Shown one piece after another: positions 21,304 through 31,900 of a stretch of 64,000 bases of DNA. The notes beneath the pieces were generated by a model, which was given only the letters and a program-made list of their open reading frames with translations, searched no databases and was not told the origin of the DNA. The position numbers and the translations under genes are program-made. How positions within the stretch are numbered: the first letter of the stretch is position 1; each line of letters begins with the position of its first letter. Source of the stretch: Diplodia intermedia (taxonomy: Eukaryota; Ascomycota; Dothideomycetes; Botryosphaeriales; Botryosphaeriaceae); the NCBI GenBank assembly GCA_021495925.1, contig JAKEKT010000001.1:124001-188000 (forward strand), written 5' to 3'.

Positions 21304-23085
21304 TTACCAGATCAACTTATCATCGCGCTCGCAGTACTCGGGATCGTAATCGTCCACGACGCGGCCGACGCCGATGCGCACGCCGTCCAAGCCCGCCCTG
21401 CCGCCGCGCTCGAACGGGCACGGCAAGTCGTCCGGCGAGCCCCAGCGCGCGGGCTCCACGGCGTACAGGAAGTCGTCGACCTCGGCGTCGACGACGAGCC
21501 GCAACCGCCGCGGCTTGGGCGTCTTCTCGGTCGACGCCGGCCGCAGCGCCCGCCGCCTCCTGCCCCGCCTCTGATGGTGGTAGGCGTCGGGGCCGAGCTC
21601 CTCCATGACCACGACGCTCGGGGCGCCTCTCCTCCACGGCGCCGCCGCTTTCCAGGCACGAGAGTGCGGAGTGGTGGTGGTGGCGGTGGCGGCAGAAGCA
21701 CCCACGAGCCCCCGGCGCAGCTGGCACAGCGCGTCGCCCGTCGACGACGAGAAGGCCAGGGTGTCCAGCTCGACGCGCTCGAGCGTCGACGTCGGCGGCA
21801 GGGCGGCCAGCAGCCGCACCAACGCGTCCGTGTCGATGACCAGCCGCCCCAGGGAGAAGGACGCGAGCCGCGGCCACCGCCCGGCGGGGATCCACTCGTC
21901 GATGGCCGCGGGCGCCTCTTCGGTGAGGTGGCAGCCGTCCGGGTCCTCGGCGGTGACGAGGTTGGATGAGAGGGAGAAGTGGCGGAGGCCCGTTAGGCCT
22001 TGGAGCGCGGCGCGCAGGCCGGGGCCGAAGCAGTGCCAGGGAGATGGGGTGCTCGAGTCCCCGTGGAGGGCGCGCGGGCAGTAGGCGTTGATGGCGAGGG
22101 AGAGGCGGGTGAGCGGGAGGGTGGAGAAGAGGGCGAGGGTGTTCAGGTAGTCGGCGCGGTGCTCCGGGCTGGAAGGGGGGGACGGCTCGACGAACAGCGC
22201 GTGGTGGAGGCCGTTGGGGCTGCGGTTGACGTCGATGACGAGCTCGAGGATGGAGCGGGCACCAACGGGCTTCTCGGCGTGGTACGCCAGCAGCTCCGTC
22301 ACGACGGCAGTGTAGCCGCGGAAGCAGCGGCGCTCCTCGTTCCATGGCCGTCGGAGGTGCGCCTCCCAGTCGAAGTTCTGCTGCTGTTGACTTAGGTCCC
22401 AAGGTACGCGCAGGTGCTCGTTCCGCCGGTGCCGGTCGACGATGTCGCCATGCCAGGCGCGCGGCAGCGGCATCCAGAAGTTTGCCGGCAAGCTGCGGAA
22501 GAAGGGCGTCTCGTGGCGGGGGAAGAGCCAGCGCGGCGTCCACGCCTCGGCCGTCAGCGTCACGCGCATTAGGTTGCTGAAGGCACGCAGCCCCGTCCGC
22601 AGCGCCGCCACGTCCTCTCCTGCTGCGATGATTGCTTCCTGTTCCCGCAACAGCCGGTTCGAGTAGTGGCCATGTGCCATGAAAGAATCCATAGCGTGCG
22701 TCGATTCAGCACCCCAGAGCTCGTCGCGTCGGTTGTAGTACTCTGGCAGGCAGCTAGACCGCGGGTCTTCAATGCCCGCACCGCCGCCCCAGGGGGAGAC
22801 ATCTGCGTTAAACTCGCCCTCGAAGCTTCTCGCGTTCCGGTAATTGAGCAGCTGCGCATCGTCCCAGATGATCTCCTTCACACGGCTGCGGAAGACGTGG
22901 TGCCGGGCCACGGCCAAGAAGACGTCGATATTGGCGCGGTTGGGAGAAAGGTAGACGGCGGAGAGGTCTAGCGGGGCGTAACGGGAGAGAGAGAGACATG
23001 TGAGACGGAGCCTCTTGATGTCTTTGTTAGGCAGGTGGTCACAGATAGTGGCTATGAGCTCGGGGGGAAGGGCGAGCAGGGACAT
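21304..23085 (-). CDS. F-box protein with large leucine-containing C-terminal region
   Basis: Probable substrate adaptor of an SCF ubiquitin ligase. 593 residues, no intron, from ATG 23085. This start is chosen because the F-box begins at once (MSLLALPPELIATICDHL... then KDIKRLRLTCLSL, about residues 3-45); the open frame extends 90 codons further upstream, but that part has a Leu run and no domain and is likely 5' UTR. The remaining ~550 residues resemble fungal F-box/LRR-like proteins: repeated hydrophobic strands (LTRLSLAINAYCP, LRHFSLSSNLVT, LASFSLGRLVID, LERVELDTLAFS) that suggest irregular leucine repeats, though I cannot define the repeat number. The substrate is unknown. The C-terminus is rich in Arg and Asp. 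Confidence 0.85.
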   Translation of the reverse strand: MSLLALPPELIATICDHLPNKDIKRLRLTCLSLSRYAPLDLSAVYLSPNRANIDVFLAVARHHVFRSRVKEIIWDDAQLLNYRNARSFEGEFNADVSPWGGGAGIEDPRSSCLPEYYNRRDELWGAESTHAMDSFMAHGHYSNRLLREQEAIIAAGEDVAALRTGLRAFSNLMRVTLTAEAWTPRWLFPRHETPFFRSLPANFWMPLPRAWHGDIVDRHRRNEHLRVPWDLSQQQQNFDWEAHLRRPWNEERRCFRGYTAVVTELLAYHAEKPVGARSILELVIDVNRSPNGLHHALFVEPSPPSSPEHRADYLNTLALFSTLPLTRLSLAINAYCPRALHGDSSTPSPWHCFGPGLRAALQGLTGLRHFSLSSNLVTAEDPDGCHLTEEAPAAIDEWIPAGRWPRLASFSLGRLVIDTDALVRLLAALPPTSTLERVELDTLAFSSSTGDALCQLRRGLVGASAATATTTTPHSRAWKAAAPWRRGAPSVVVMEELGPDAYHHQRRGRRRRALRPASTEKTPKPRRLRLVVDAEVDDFLYAVEPARWGSPDDLPCPFERGGRAGLDGVRIGVGRVVDDYDPEYCERDDKLIW

Positions 23086-24124
23086 GGTGGAAGCAAACTT
23101 GGCCGGTGCAGCAATATTGTGGAGAGAAGTAAGATACGTGTTGAAAATTCCAAGTGCAAACCGAGTTTTAAGGAGCAGAAGCAGCAGGTGAGGTCGGGAA
23201 CCACTAGGACAAACAGCCGCCCGGAAGTCGTGACCGCAGATCACTGCCCGTTTTGATGTATCCCACTTCCTACGGCACCCGGACATAGAGGCGAGTTTTA
23301 CATCTTCGTCTGGATAGCACTCATGTAAGTCGCGCATAAAACGAGACGGATGCACCGTGCCAATATACCTCGAGTAGGATCATCAATCAAGCAATAAGAT
23401 AGCGATTACAAGTGCTTTTTGAGCCATATCCGAAAAAGGTCCATCAGCATGTTCGGGAGTAACAAATGAGAGGGAGGGGGGGGGGAGGGCGAAGGGAGAC
23501 AGAAGAAATTGGTATATAAAGTCCCTACAAAAGAAGAAAAGGCTCATGTAGAAGGGAAAGAAAAAAGGAAAAAGTAGGTAGTAGTTCAAACGAGCAACCA
23601 GATCCCTAACCCGACCCTAATCCGATCCTAGCCCAGGACCTGAACCATCAATAATTTGGTGTGTCTGCTTTCGATATTTTAAAGAACCACCAAGCCTCTG
23701 CTTCTTGTGTGGTGTTGGGTAAGGTGGAATGGAGGCATCAGCAGGCGTGGTGGCAGGGTAGCCTTGGAAAAAATATAATCTCTACTACAAACATTGCCAG
23801 CTTCTTCCCACGTGGACTCCCGCCTGTTCGGGCCGGGCATGATGATCTGGAGAGTGAAAGAAAATGGTGGCGGGTGGGAGGAGGGCCAAGGCAAGTCCAC
23901 CAATTAGAAAGAAGGAAATTTCAAACCCGGACGACATAGGGAAGAGACAGACAGAATGACGTGCCCTTTTGTTAAGCCCTCCAGAAATCCCATGTCATCG
24001 CCAGGTGGCCACCCGCTGCTGATCCATCGTGCCTGAAGCCCCATTCCCCGGTGACCTGTTGATCCCTCGTGAAAGCAAACACGACGGCCGTTTCCTGTAC
24101 ATGATGACCGCGTTCTACTCATCC
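23086..24124. other. Intergenic, F-box promoter / epsin 3' UTR
   Basis: 1039 bp between two minus-strand genes. Lower GC than the flanks, with purine-rich tracts around 23460-23570. No open frame with features of a gene. Confidence 0.55.
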
Positions 24125-26055
24125 TCACAAGTCGATCAAGCTCCCATGCTGCTGCTGCTGTTGTTGCTGCTGCGGGAAGCTGGCGCCGAACGGGTTGCCG
24201 CCGAATCCACCGACAGGGCCAGTCTGGGCCGGCATCAACCGGTTCTGGTTTGCGAAGCCCGTTTGCTGCGGCATGCCGGTGAACTGAGAGTTGAGGAAGG
24301 GGTTGTTGCCCGTCGCGTTCTGCGTCAGGCGGCCCGCACCCGCACCTGCACTGTTGACAAAGGTGCCCGGTGCCGTGTGCTGCGCCGGAATACGAAGGTT
24401 GCCGACGTTTCCGAACGTATCCTGGCCTTCTCCCGAGGCGAGCAGGGCGTTGAGGCGTGCCGCATGAGGATCCATGGGCTGTTCCTGCTGCGGGCTCTGG
24501 GCCTGGAAGCTTTGCGACGGAGGAGCAGAGAAGTCCCGGATCGGGTTGAAGCTGGAACTGTTGCCGTTGAATTGGGCTGTCTGTTGTTCCTGGAGCGCGC
24601 CGAGAGATGGCGCTGTCGAACGTACAGGCTGCGCAGTCGCCGGTCGAGTGATGGAGGACGCGAAGGGGTTGTTGGAACCAGTAGCCATAGGCTTAATCGA
24701 ATCCGTTGTGTGTGCGCCCGAATTCGAGGACCAAGGGTTGTTGCTGCCGGGCTGGAGCGTGTTCTGCTGCTCCAGCGGCTGCTGCTGCTGCTGCTGCTGC
24801 TGACCAAAACCATTGGTTTGCTGGCCCCATGGGTTGTTGCCCATGTTGAACGCAGTCTGCTGAGGCTGCAGGTAGTTCTGCTGCTGGCCGAACGCTTGAT
24901 CGAAGCCAGTGGGTTGCTGCTGCTGGAAGCCGTTGTAACCGCCGTATCCATTCTGGAATCCAGTCTGCTGCGGCTGCATGCCAGTTGGTTGGGAGTAGGC
25001 CGAGTTCAAGAAACCGGTATTCTGGGGCTGCTGATCGATCGCGTTTCCAAACCAGTCCACGGCGCCTTGCTGCTGGTATCCCTGATTCCATCCGGTCGGT
25101 TGAGCGGCTGCGGGTTGGGCGGGTGTGTCGTCGAACAGGCTGTTGGCATTGGTTTCCTCAAGTTCCCTACGGCGCAGCTCTTCCTCCTCTTGGCTGAGTC
25201 TGATCGCCTTTTGCAGGTCCTCATCGTCATCCGTGCGTCGCTGGCGTTCGCGGCGTCTGCGCTCCTCCTCCATCTCATTCTTACTTGCTTCGATAGCCAG
25301 CTTATACTCAAGATCCTCCTCATCGTTCCGCTGCTTACGCGGCTGGCGCGGTCGAGTGGCTTCGTTTCCTTGGCCGCCCATGCCGTAATCATCCAAGCCG
25401 GTGACACGGGACTTCCATGATTTGCGATCGGCGCGCTCGGCACGCAGGCGCTCTTCGTCAAGGATCAAGGAGGTGAGCTCCTTTGCGGAAACGCGCACTG
25501 TACACATAGCGTCAGCGGGGGAGCAGCTCAGGAGAGGGGCGCCGACGGGGGGTCAGTATACCGTTCTGGCCGACGTCGCGGCCATCCTCATCGACGTATT
25601 GGAATTCGCGCAGGGTCTTGATGATGTAGAGGTTCTTGCGCGCCCAGGTAACGACGAGTTCGGAGCCCTCGTGCAGGCAGTAGTCGAGAACCTTGAGCGA
25701 CTTGAGCACGTGGCGCCAGTTCTTGCCCTTGTCGTTCAGGCGCTTGTCGAGCATGTCCATGATCTGGTAAAAGTCTTGACTGCTGGAACCATGTATCAGT
25801 GGCCTTTGCGACAAGGCCGCCGCGTCCGCGGGCGGCCGGCGTGGTCGACACTTACTTGTTGAAGGTCAACTGGGAAATCTCGGCCATGTCGCTGCCGACG
25901 GGGCCCCAGGGGTCGTTGCTCGTGGCTGCATCGCATTAGCTATCGCGGCTCTGGCGGGCGGCGGAAAGCGGGCGCAGCGTACCATTTCGCACCTTGATCT
26001 CGACGCTCGAGTAGCCCTTGGTGACATTCTTCACGCTTCGCACCACCTTCGACAT
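24125..26055 (-). CDS. Epsin (ENTH-UIM endocytic adaptor, Ent1/Ent2 type)
   Basis: Clathrin adaptor that bends PIP2-containing membrane and collects ubiquitinated cargo at endocytic sites. 578 residues from exons 26055-25983, 25925-25856, 25782-25562 and 25497-24125; introns 57, 73 and 64 bp. Start MSKVVRSVKNVTKGYSSVE is the classic epsin N-terminus. ENTH domain about residues 5-140 (ATSNDPWGP, DFYQIMDMLDKRL, LKVLDYCLHEGS, IIKTLREFQYVDE). Two ubiquitin-interacting motifs at about 181-198 (EEDLEYKLAIEAS) and 213-228 (DEDLQKAIRLSQ). The long Gln/Asn-rich tail carries several NPF motifs for EH-domain partners (SNNPFAS, GNNPFLN, GGNPFGA) and ends in a clathrin box, LIDL, at the very C-terminus. 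All hallmark elements are intact. The Gln runs are encoded by CAG/CTG trinucleotide tracts. Confidence 0.95.
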
Positions 26056-27407
26056 GTTGGCGGTGTTGAGCGCGCTGGATCGCGGACAGCAGCAGACTCA
26101 GGACTGTATATAGGGTTGTGGGTGCGCGGTTGGTAGGTAGCGAGGGTTGGTTGAGTAGGGTGAGGTTCGAGGGGATGGCGGCTGGGCAAATGTCGGGCGA
26201 TGATGCAACTTGGAGTCGCTAGCCCGGAGAACGTGCGGGCGCTTTAATTAGCAGGCGGGCGACTCCGCAAACAGGGCACGCGTGGAAGCAGCGGTCGATT
26301 GCGGCGACAGAACGGCGTGGAGGCGGCGACGGTCGAGTGCGGCGGGTGTTTTTGTCGACGCAGCGGGAGGGAGGGAGGGTATTGGGATCTGCTGAGGCGA
26401 GAGGGCGCTGGGAGTCGTAATGCGCCCAGCCGCCGCGGCCTTGCAGTTGGGCTCTCTCCGGCTGTGGCGTGCCTTGCACCGCGGCGCAGTGCTCGGCGGG
26501 TGCGCAGACGTGTCAGTCGGCCTCCAAAGCCGCGTTTGCAACACCGGCTGCAGAAGCTGCTGCACCCAGTTGCGCCCAATCGCGCGTGCCGCAGCCTGCC
26601 GTCTTCCTCGGCGACAGGGGACCCGAGACCGGCACGGCGTCCTGCCGGCCTTGTGCTACGGGCAGTCCTCCAGCACGGCGACATCGCGCAGCCATCGTCA
26701 CTGCTGCAAACGCTGCTGCAAACGCCCGTGTCCGGGTGGCAACCAGACCCAAGAGCACCGCCGCAAAGCTGCGTCATCTCCCGTCGCCGCCGCAGGGCAG
26801 CCGTCCGTCGCTGCTCTGGCGCGCACGGGCTGGCGGCGGCCCTGCATGCACAAGCAACCTTTCACGCTTCACGCTCGCACTGGGCACCTGTACATGTCTA
26901 AACAACGTTTTAATGCTCTCTTTTTAAGCCCCAGAATAAGGAACCACCCACCAGACCCGTCGTGCGCAAGGAAATAAAGATGAACAACCAGAACCCGCCC
27001 ATGTCAGCTGAGGGCGTTTGGACGCCTCCCTTTGGCCCCGCTCTCTAAGAAAAACGCCCGGTCGCAAGCCCGCAGAGCAAGAAAGCCAGACCCAGAGGAA
27101 AACCTTAGGATATCTCCATCTCCGCAACCGAAAGAAGAAAGAGAATAACACACATGCAGAACCCTGAGCCGAATTAGGGTAGTTAATGGAAATACCGCCA
27201 GCAACCGCAACAAAGGAAACGAGGAAAAATCAGACCCTGATGCTACACTCAGATTGCTCCGTCACGCTCCGAACTAATGCAAGGGACATCCGTGATGGCT
27301 GCCATCAATCAACCAGAGTTGGGAATTATCGCCGCTGAATCTTGCGGCTGGCCGACTCGCTCAAAACCTCATCGTACAATTAAACGCGCGCAATTAAGTC
27401 GAGTCAA
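26056..27407. other. Intergenic, epsin promoter / C2H2 factor 3' region
   Basis: 1352 bp. GC-rich in the first 850 bp, where overlapping open frames occur in most frames (a composition effect), then more balanced toward the C2H2 stop. No gene recognised. Confidence 0.55.
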
Positions 27408-28906
27408 TTATTGGACAGGAGGAGCCCACATGTTCTCGGCCATCCTCCTGCGGGGATCGTATCCGTCAGGCTCAGTGCTGTTGGGCCTGGCCATGTTCGG
27501 GTTGCCGTAGTACATGTTAGGGGCCGACGCACCGTAGTGCGGCTCCGGGTACGTGTAGGAGTCATTGCCGCCGGGGGACGGCATGCTCTGCTGAGCAGGC
27601 GACTGCCAGCCCATGTTGCTCATGTGCGGGCTGCTGTGGGCACTGCCAGGCTGCTGCTGCGGCGCCTGCTGCTGCTGCTGCTGCGACTGAGCAGCGCCGG
27701 TAGGAGGCTCAAGAACCGAAGGCGGGCCGTACCCAGTAGGGTGCGAGGTGATTGGCGGCCTGGGCTGAGAGGCGACCGACGTGTAGGGCTGCGAGGTCAA
27801 GGCAGGAGACGAGCGCGGGCTGGGCTGCTGCATCTCAGAGCGCAGGTGAGGAGGCATGCCGGGGTTCTGCATGTAGGCAAAATCCGAGACCTGGCGGTGC
27901 ATGGAGGGCATGACCGGCATGCCGGCAGCAGGCGACATGGAAAGAGGACGCTGGTTCGGGGACGGCGTGGGGAGAGGGGAAGCCGTCTCAGAGTAGTCGT
28001 CGGCATCCGAGCGGACCGAACGCGCAGGCGCCTGGGACGCGCGAGACGCCAGAGCAGCGGCAGTAGCAGCAGCGGCCTCCTCAACAGTACCAGTGTGGTG
28101 GTTTTGGTGGCGCGTAAGCGTCGTCCTGCGCGTAAAGGTCTTCTGGCAGTCGGCATAGGGGCACTTGTAAGGGCGCTTGCCCGAGTGGATGCGACGGTGA
28201 CGCGCAAGCGAACTGGAGTCGGAGAAGGGCTAGAAATCGTTACGTCAACATGATTCGACCAGTAAACAATGCGAACTCTGACTCACCTTGCCGCAACGCT
28301 CGCACATGTGGGGCTTCTCGCCAGTGTGGACACGCTGGTGGACGGTCAAAGCAGAGCGCTGGATGAACTGCTTGCCGCAGTTCGGGTAGTCGCAGACGTG
28401 CGGACGGATACCGCTGTGAATCCTTTCTGTTGTGTTGTTAGCGCCGTTGAAAGGAGTGCCAAGCGAACGCGTTGAGACTTACCATGACGCGCCAGATCGC
28501 TGCGGCGGGCGAAGCCCTTGCCGCAGGTCGAGCAGGCGAAGGCCTTTGGCGGACCGGTGTCCGACGCGGGCCTACCGCCAACCTGCTGTTGTTGCTGGTC
28601 CGGCGGGACCTGAGGGGGGTACGCGTGGTCGGGAGGAGGGTTGGGGAGGTATTGCTGGTTCATCATGGGCATGGGCGCGTTCATCGCGGTGGGAGAGGGG
28701 TAGCGCATGCCATTGGACATGGCGTTGGGCATCGGCTGATACGCCTGGAGAGGAGGAGGGGCGGGCTGAGGGTAGCGTGACTGGTAGTCGTTCGAGGGGT
28801 GCGGCGAGACTCCGCGCTCGGAATTCGTCTCCGACTTGATCTGGCCGTTTTGGTACGGCGCAGGGGCGTACTGCTGCTGCATCGTGGATTGCATGTCGTA
28901 GGACAT
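27408..28906 (-). CDS. C2H2 zinc-finger transcription factor with four fingers
   Basis: Nuclear sequence-specific regulator; target unknown. Exons 28906-28483, 28426-28287 and 28229-27408, 461 residues; introns 56 bp (GTAAGT..AACAG) and 57 bp (GTGAGT..TCTAG). Both introns lie inside the finger array. Four fingers run from about residue 125 to 231: CSTC..H, CDYPNC..H, CERC..H and CPYADC..H, joined by TGEKP-like linkers (HSGIRPH, HTGEKPH, HSGKRPY), so all may contact DNA. The rest is disordered: Pro/Met/Gln-rich N-terminus and Gln/Ser/Pro-rich C-terminus. Start: ATG 28906 (MSYDMQST) is preceded by CTTCTAGCAG, a good acceptor, suggesting a spliced 5' UTR; an in-frame ATG at 29002 would add 32 residues. 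The gene has an unusually long gene-free upstream region. It resembles the multi-finger fungal developmental regulators, but I cannot name it. Confidence 0.85.
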
Positions 28907-31900
28907 GAAGGGTCTTCCTGCTAGAAGGCGTCCAGGCATCTTAGTATTGAGTATGTTCCCAAGTTCCATGTCCCACAAGCCAAAATCAGGGTGAGGTTCC
29001 ACGCGTTTGCAGGGGGCTGCAGGCGTGGAGGTCTAGGAAAGGCGAGTCCGACGAGGAGGCGGGAGAGGTGCGCACCAGTATAATGGGCTTTCGCTTTCTT
29101 GACCGCTCCTTGAGTGGGCTAAGATTCACACCGCCGCGAGCGACCGCGTTATTTGCGATTGGGTTGCCTGCGCTGAGGCTGCTCGCCCGCTCCACCAACA
29201 CTGAGTAGGGATCGAGGTGTTGCGGAGGGTGGTCCGTCCGAGGGCGAGAGGTATGGGCCGGGCCACGCGAGGGTCAAAGCTGGAAGCAACACTACCACAG
29301 GCGAACGTCAGCTATCGTCAACGGGATGCAGAAGCGGGCAGGTGAGCGACAATGAGGCGGGAGGGAGCGCGGCGGGCGAGCGTGGAGCAGGCGCAACGAG
29401 CCGGTGAGGAAAAGGGGAACAGCAGGCGCTGGCGGAACAGCGCGAGCCGGGGGGGCAGGCGCGACTCGACGCGCTGCACGGCAGTGCACGACGTACCTTT
29501 GAGACGAGGCAGGGCGGGAGAGGGCGAAGGGCGGTTGGGGCGAGAGGAGTGAGGGTGAGAAAGTTCGAAGTACCTACGTGGAATACCGTTCTTTTCCTTC
29601 GCGTTTTGGACCTGACGGAGATGCGCTAGTCCGGATTGGGAGTGGCGCTAAATCCAAGGGCTTAACCCGATTCAACCTGACAATTCTGACACCGCGCAGC
29701 AGAGTTTCACCAGTCCCGATGGCGCTGGTGGAATGACGCGCTTCCCTGCTGGGCCTGTCGTTGTGCAGCGTGCAGCGCGTTCTGTTGCGATGGTTGCGCG
29801 AGGATGTGCGCGGGCGGGTGGCGCTTTGCGCTGTGCGTGAAACTTGTTCGCGGGCGCTTCTCGAACGGCCAGAGGAGCGCTGTGTGCGTGTCGTGTCGCT
29901 GGGCGGGCCTAATAACGCCGGAGTAATCTCGTGCAAGCCGTCCACAACAGCCGTGTCGCGTAAATCTCTTCACGTCGTCGGATGAGGTCTTCGGTGGGCG
30001 TCAGTCGCGTCGGGCGAGGCAGGTCGAGTCAAACGGCGTACCTTCGGACGCCTGCGTGCAGGTACCAGACGTGCAGATGCAGGCAAGTAACCGGGTCAAT
30101 GTTCGTGGCCTCGTAACAGGTGCTGAGGAGCGGTCCCAGGGCTGGCTGGGTATGTATAGATGTATAGTACAGAGCCGCCTTGACTCGGGCGATGGGCACT
30201 CGGGGACGCGGGAGGCTGTTTGGCCAGGGCACGCAGAATGGTCACAGCAAGAAGGGCACTGTCAGGTCGGGGCGTCAGGCAGTTATGTAGATCATGGATT
30301 GTTTCCCATCGCGTCGGCGAGCGAGCTAGCCGGCGTCGAGAAATGACAGCCTTGTGGGTTGGACGACCCTGGCCGCGCTCTGCAGCCGTGTCAATGCGCC
30401 GATGGAGGTTCGCAGCATGGGATCGCTGGGGCGCTCATGCTGTCGCGTCAAAGCTTGTCTGGAGCATCCACTGTGCTCACCGCACCGCTCCACGCTGGAC
30501 CCGGCTAGCGGAAAGGGGGTCGCGCGCCCGGCCAAGGGGCCCGTCTGCAGGCGTCGCAGCCACGCCATCCCACGCTGCCCCAAGAGCGCTCCCCACGCGC
30601 ACACGCAGCCTCGTCGATGCCGGCGCGGTGGCGATGTAGCAGCAGCCCCGGGCGCTGGTCGCAGGGACGGGCGGGCTGCAGCACGGCCCTGCGCACGCAT
30701 GCTGCCGCCACGTTTGGAAGAGGCGTGGAAGGCCGCTAGAAACGGCGCTAGAAAAGCCCCTTTGGCTTCCAACCTGACGGGCGCAGCCGGGATCGCTCTG
30801 CTATCACGCTGCAGGAAACGACTGGCCCCAGGATCGCCTGACTGAGCGCGCCCGCCCACGACACTCGCAGAAGGCCCTTCTCGCGGCAACAGGGGCGACC
30901 GGCCGGCAGCAGGCGCGCTGCAGGGCAACTCGCTGCGCGTCGCCTGCAGCCACGAAACGCGGCAGGATATTGCGATGGCCGCCGCCCGCGATCTAATTAG
31001 CTGCGTGACAGCCGCTGCGAGCGCCCGTTTTCCGTGGAATAATAAGATCACGCCCGCCCAACCAGGGGCAGCGCGGAAGGCTATTCTCAATCTCGGCTGG
31101 TGGTCGGAAATGTGCTTGGCAGGAGTGCTAGTCCCTCACGACGCGCCTATTTCGTCACCAGCGGAGGGGCTGCCGACAGCCGGCCGTGTGCGAGTTGTAG
31201 CATCAATTCCAGGCGCCGGTGGAGCGCCTTTTGTCATAGCCGGCCCACTGCCGCGGCCGGCACCAAGCCGATCTCCGCGCGGCGGCGCGCCGTGTGGTAG
31301 CGTGGTGTGGTGGTTCGCAGCAGCTGTTCAATCGCATACACGTGCTGGCGATCCGCGAGCATGCAGGAACAGGCACAGCGCGGCAGCGTCGCTTCCACGC
31401 CTCTTCTCGAAGCCGCAGCGAGTCAAGGCGGCGGAGCTTAAGGGGGCACGGATCGCGGAGTTCCGGCGGGCAGCAACGGCGCTGCAGAGGCGGCCGGGCG
31501 CGCGTGACCTTCTGCGCGGCTTCGACGCAGCTTCCACCAGATCCGCCTGTGCGCCGGCTGATTCAAGGGCGCCGGGGGGGCACGCCGCCGGCCCACTCCT
31601 TCCCCCTTCGCTCACCACCAGGCGCACGAGCAATCTCCGAGGCCTGTTCGCCATCCAGAAGCATTCCTCTTTCGGCGGTGTAGACTCGCCACCTCACCCG
31701 CCGGCGTGCGTCGCGCAGCCCGGCGCTGATCGCTCGCCCACAGCGGCCTGCAGCGAGTCATGGGGCTGGGCGCGATCTGCCTCCCAGCGCGTCTCCTGTC
31801 CCCCGTTTGCACCCTGATGCTGGGCGACATCATCTCGCAGCGGGCACCATGCTCGCTCTCAATGCGCGATCCGACACGGGGCAGTCCCTGACAGCGCTGC

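Noticed and set aside
22809..23355. Upstream extension of the F-box frame to an ATG at 23355
   Set aside because: The F-box starts directly after the ATG at 23085, and the extra 90 residues are Leu/Arg-rich with no domain.
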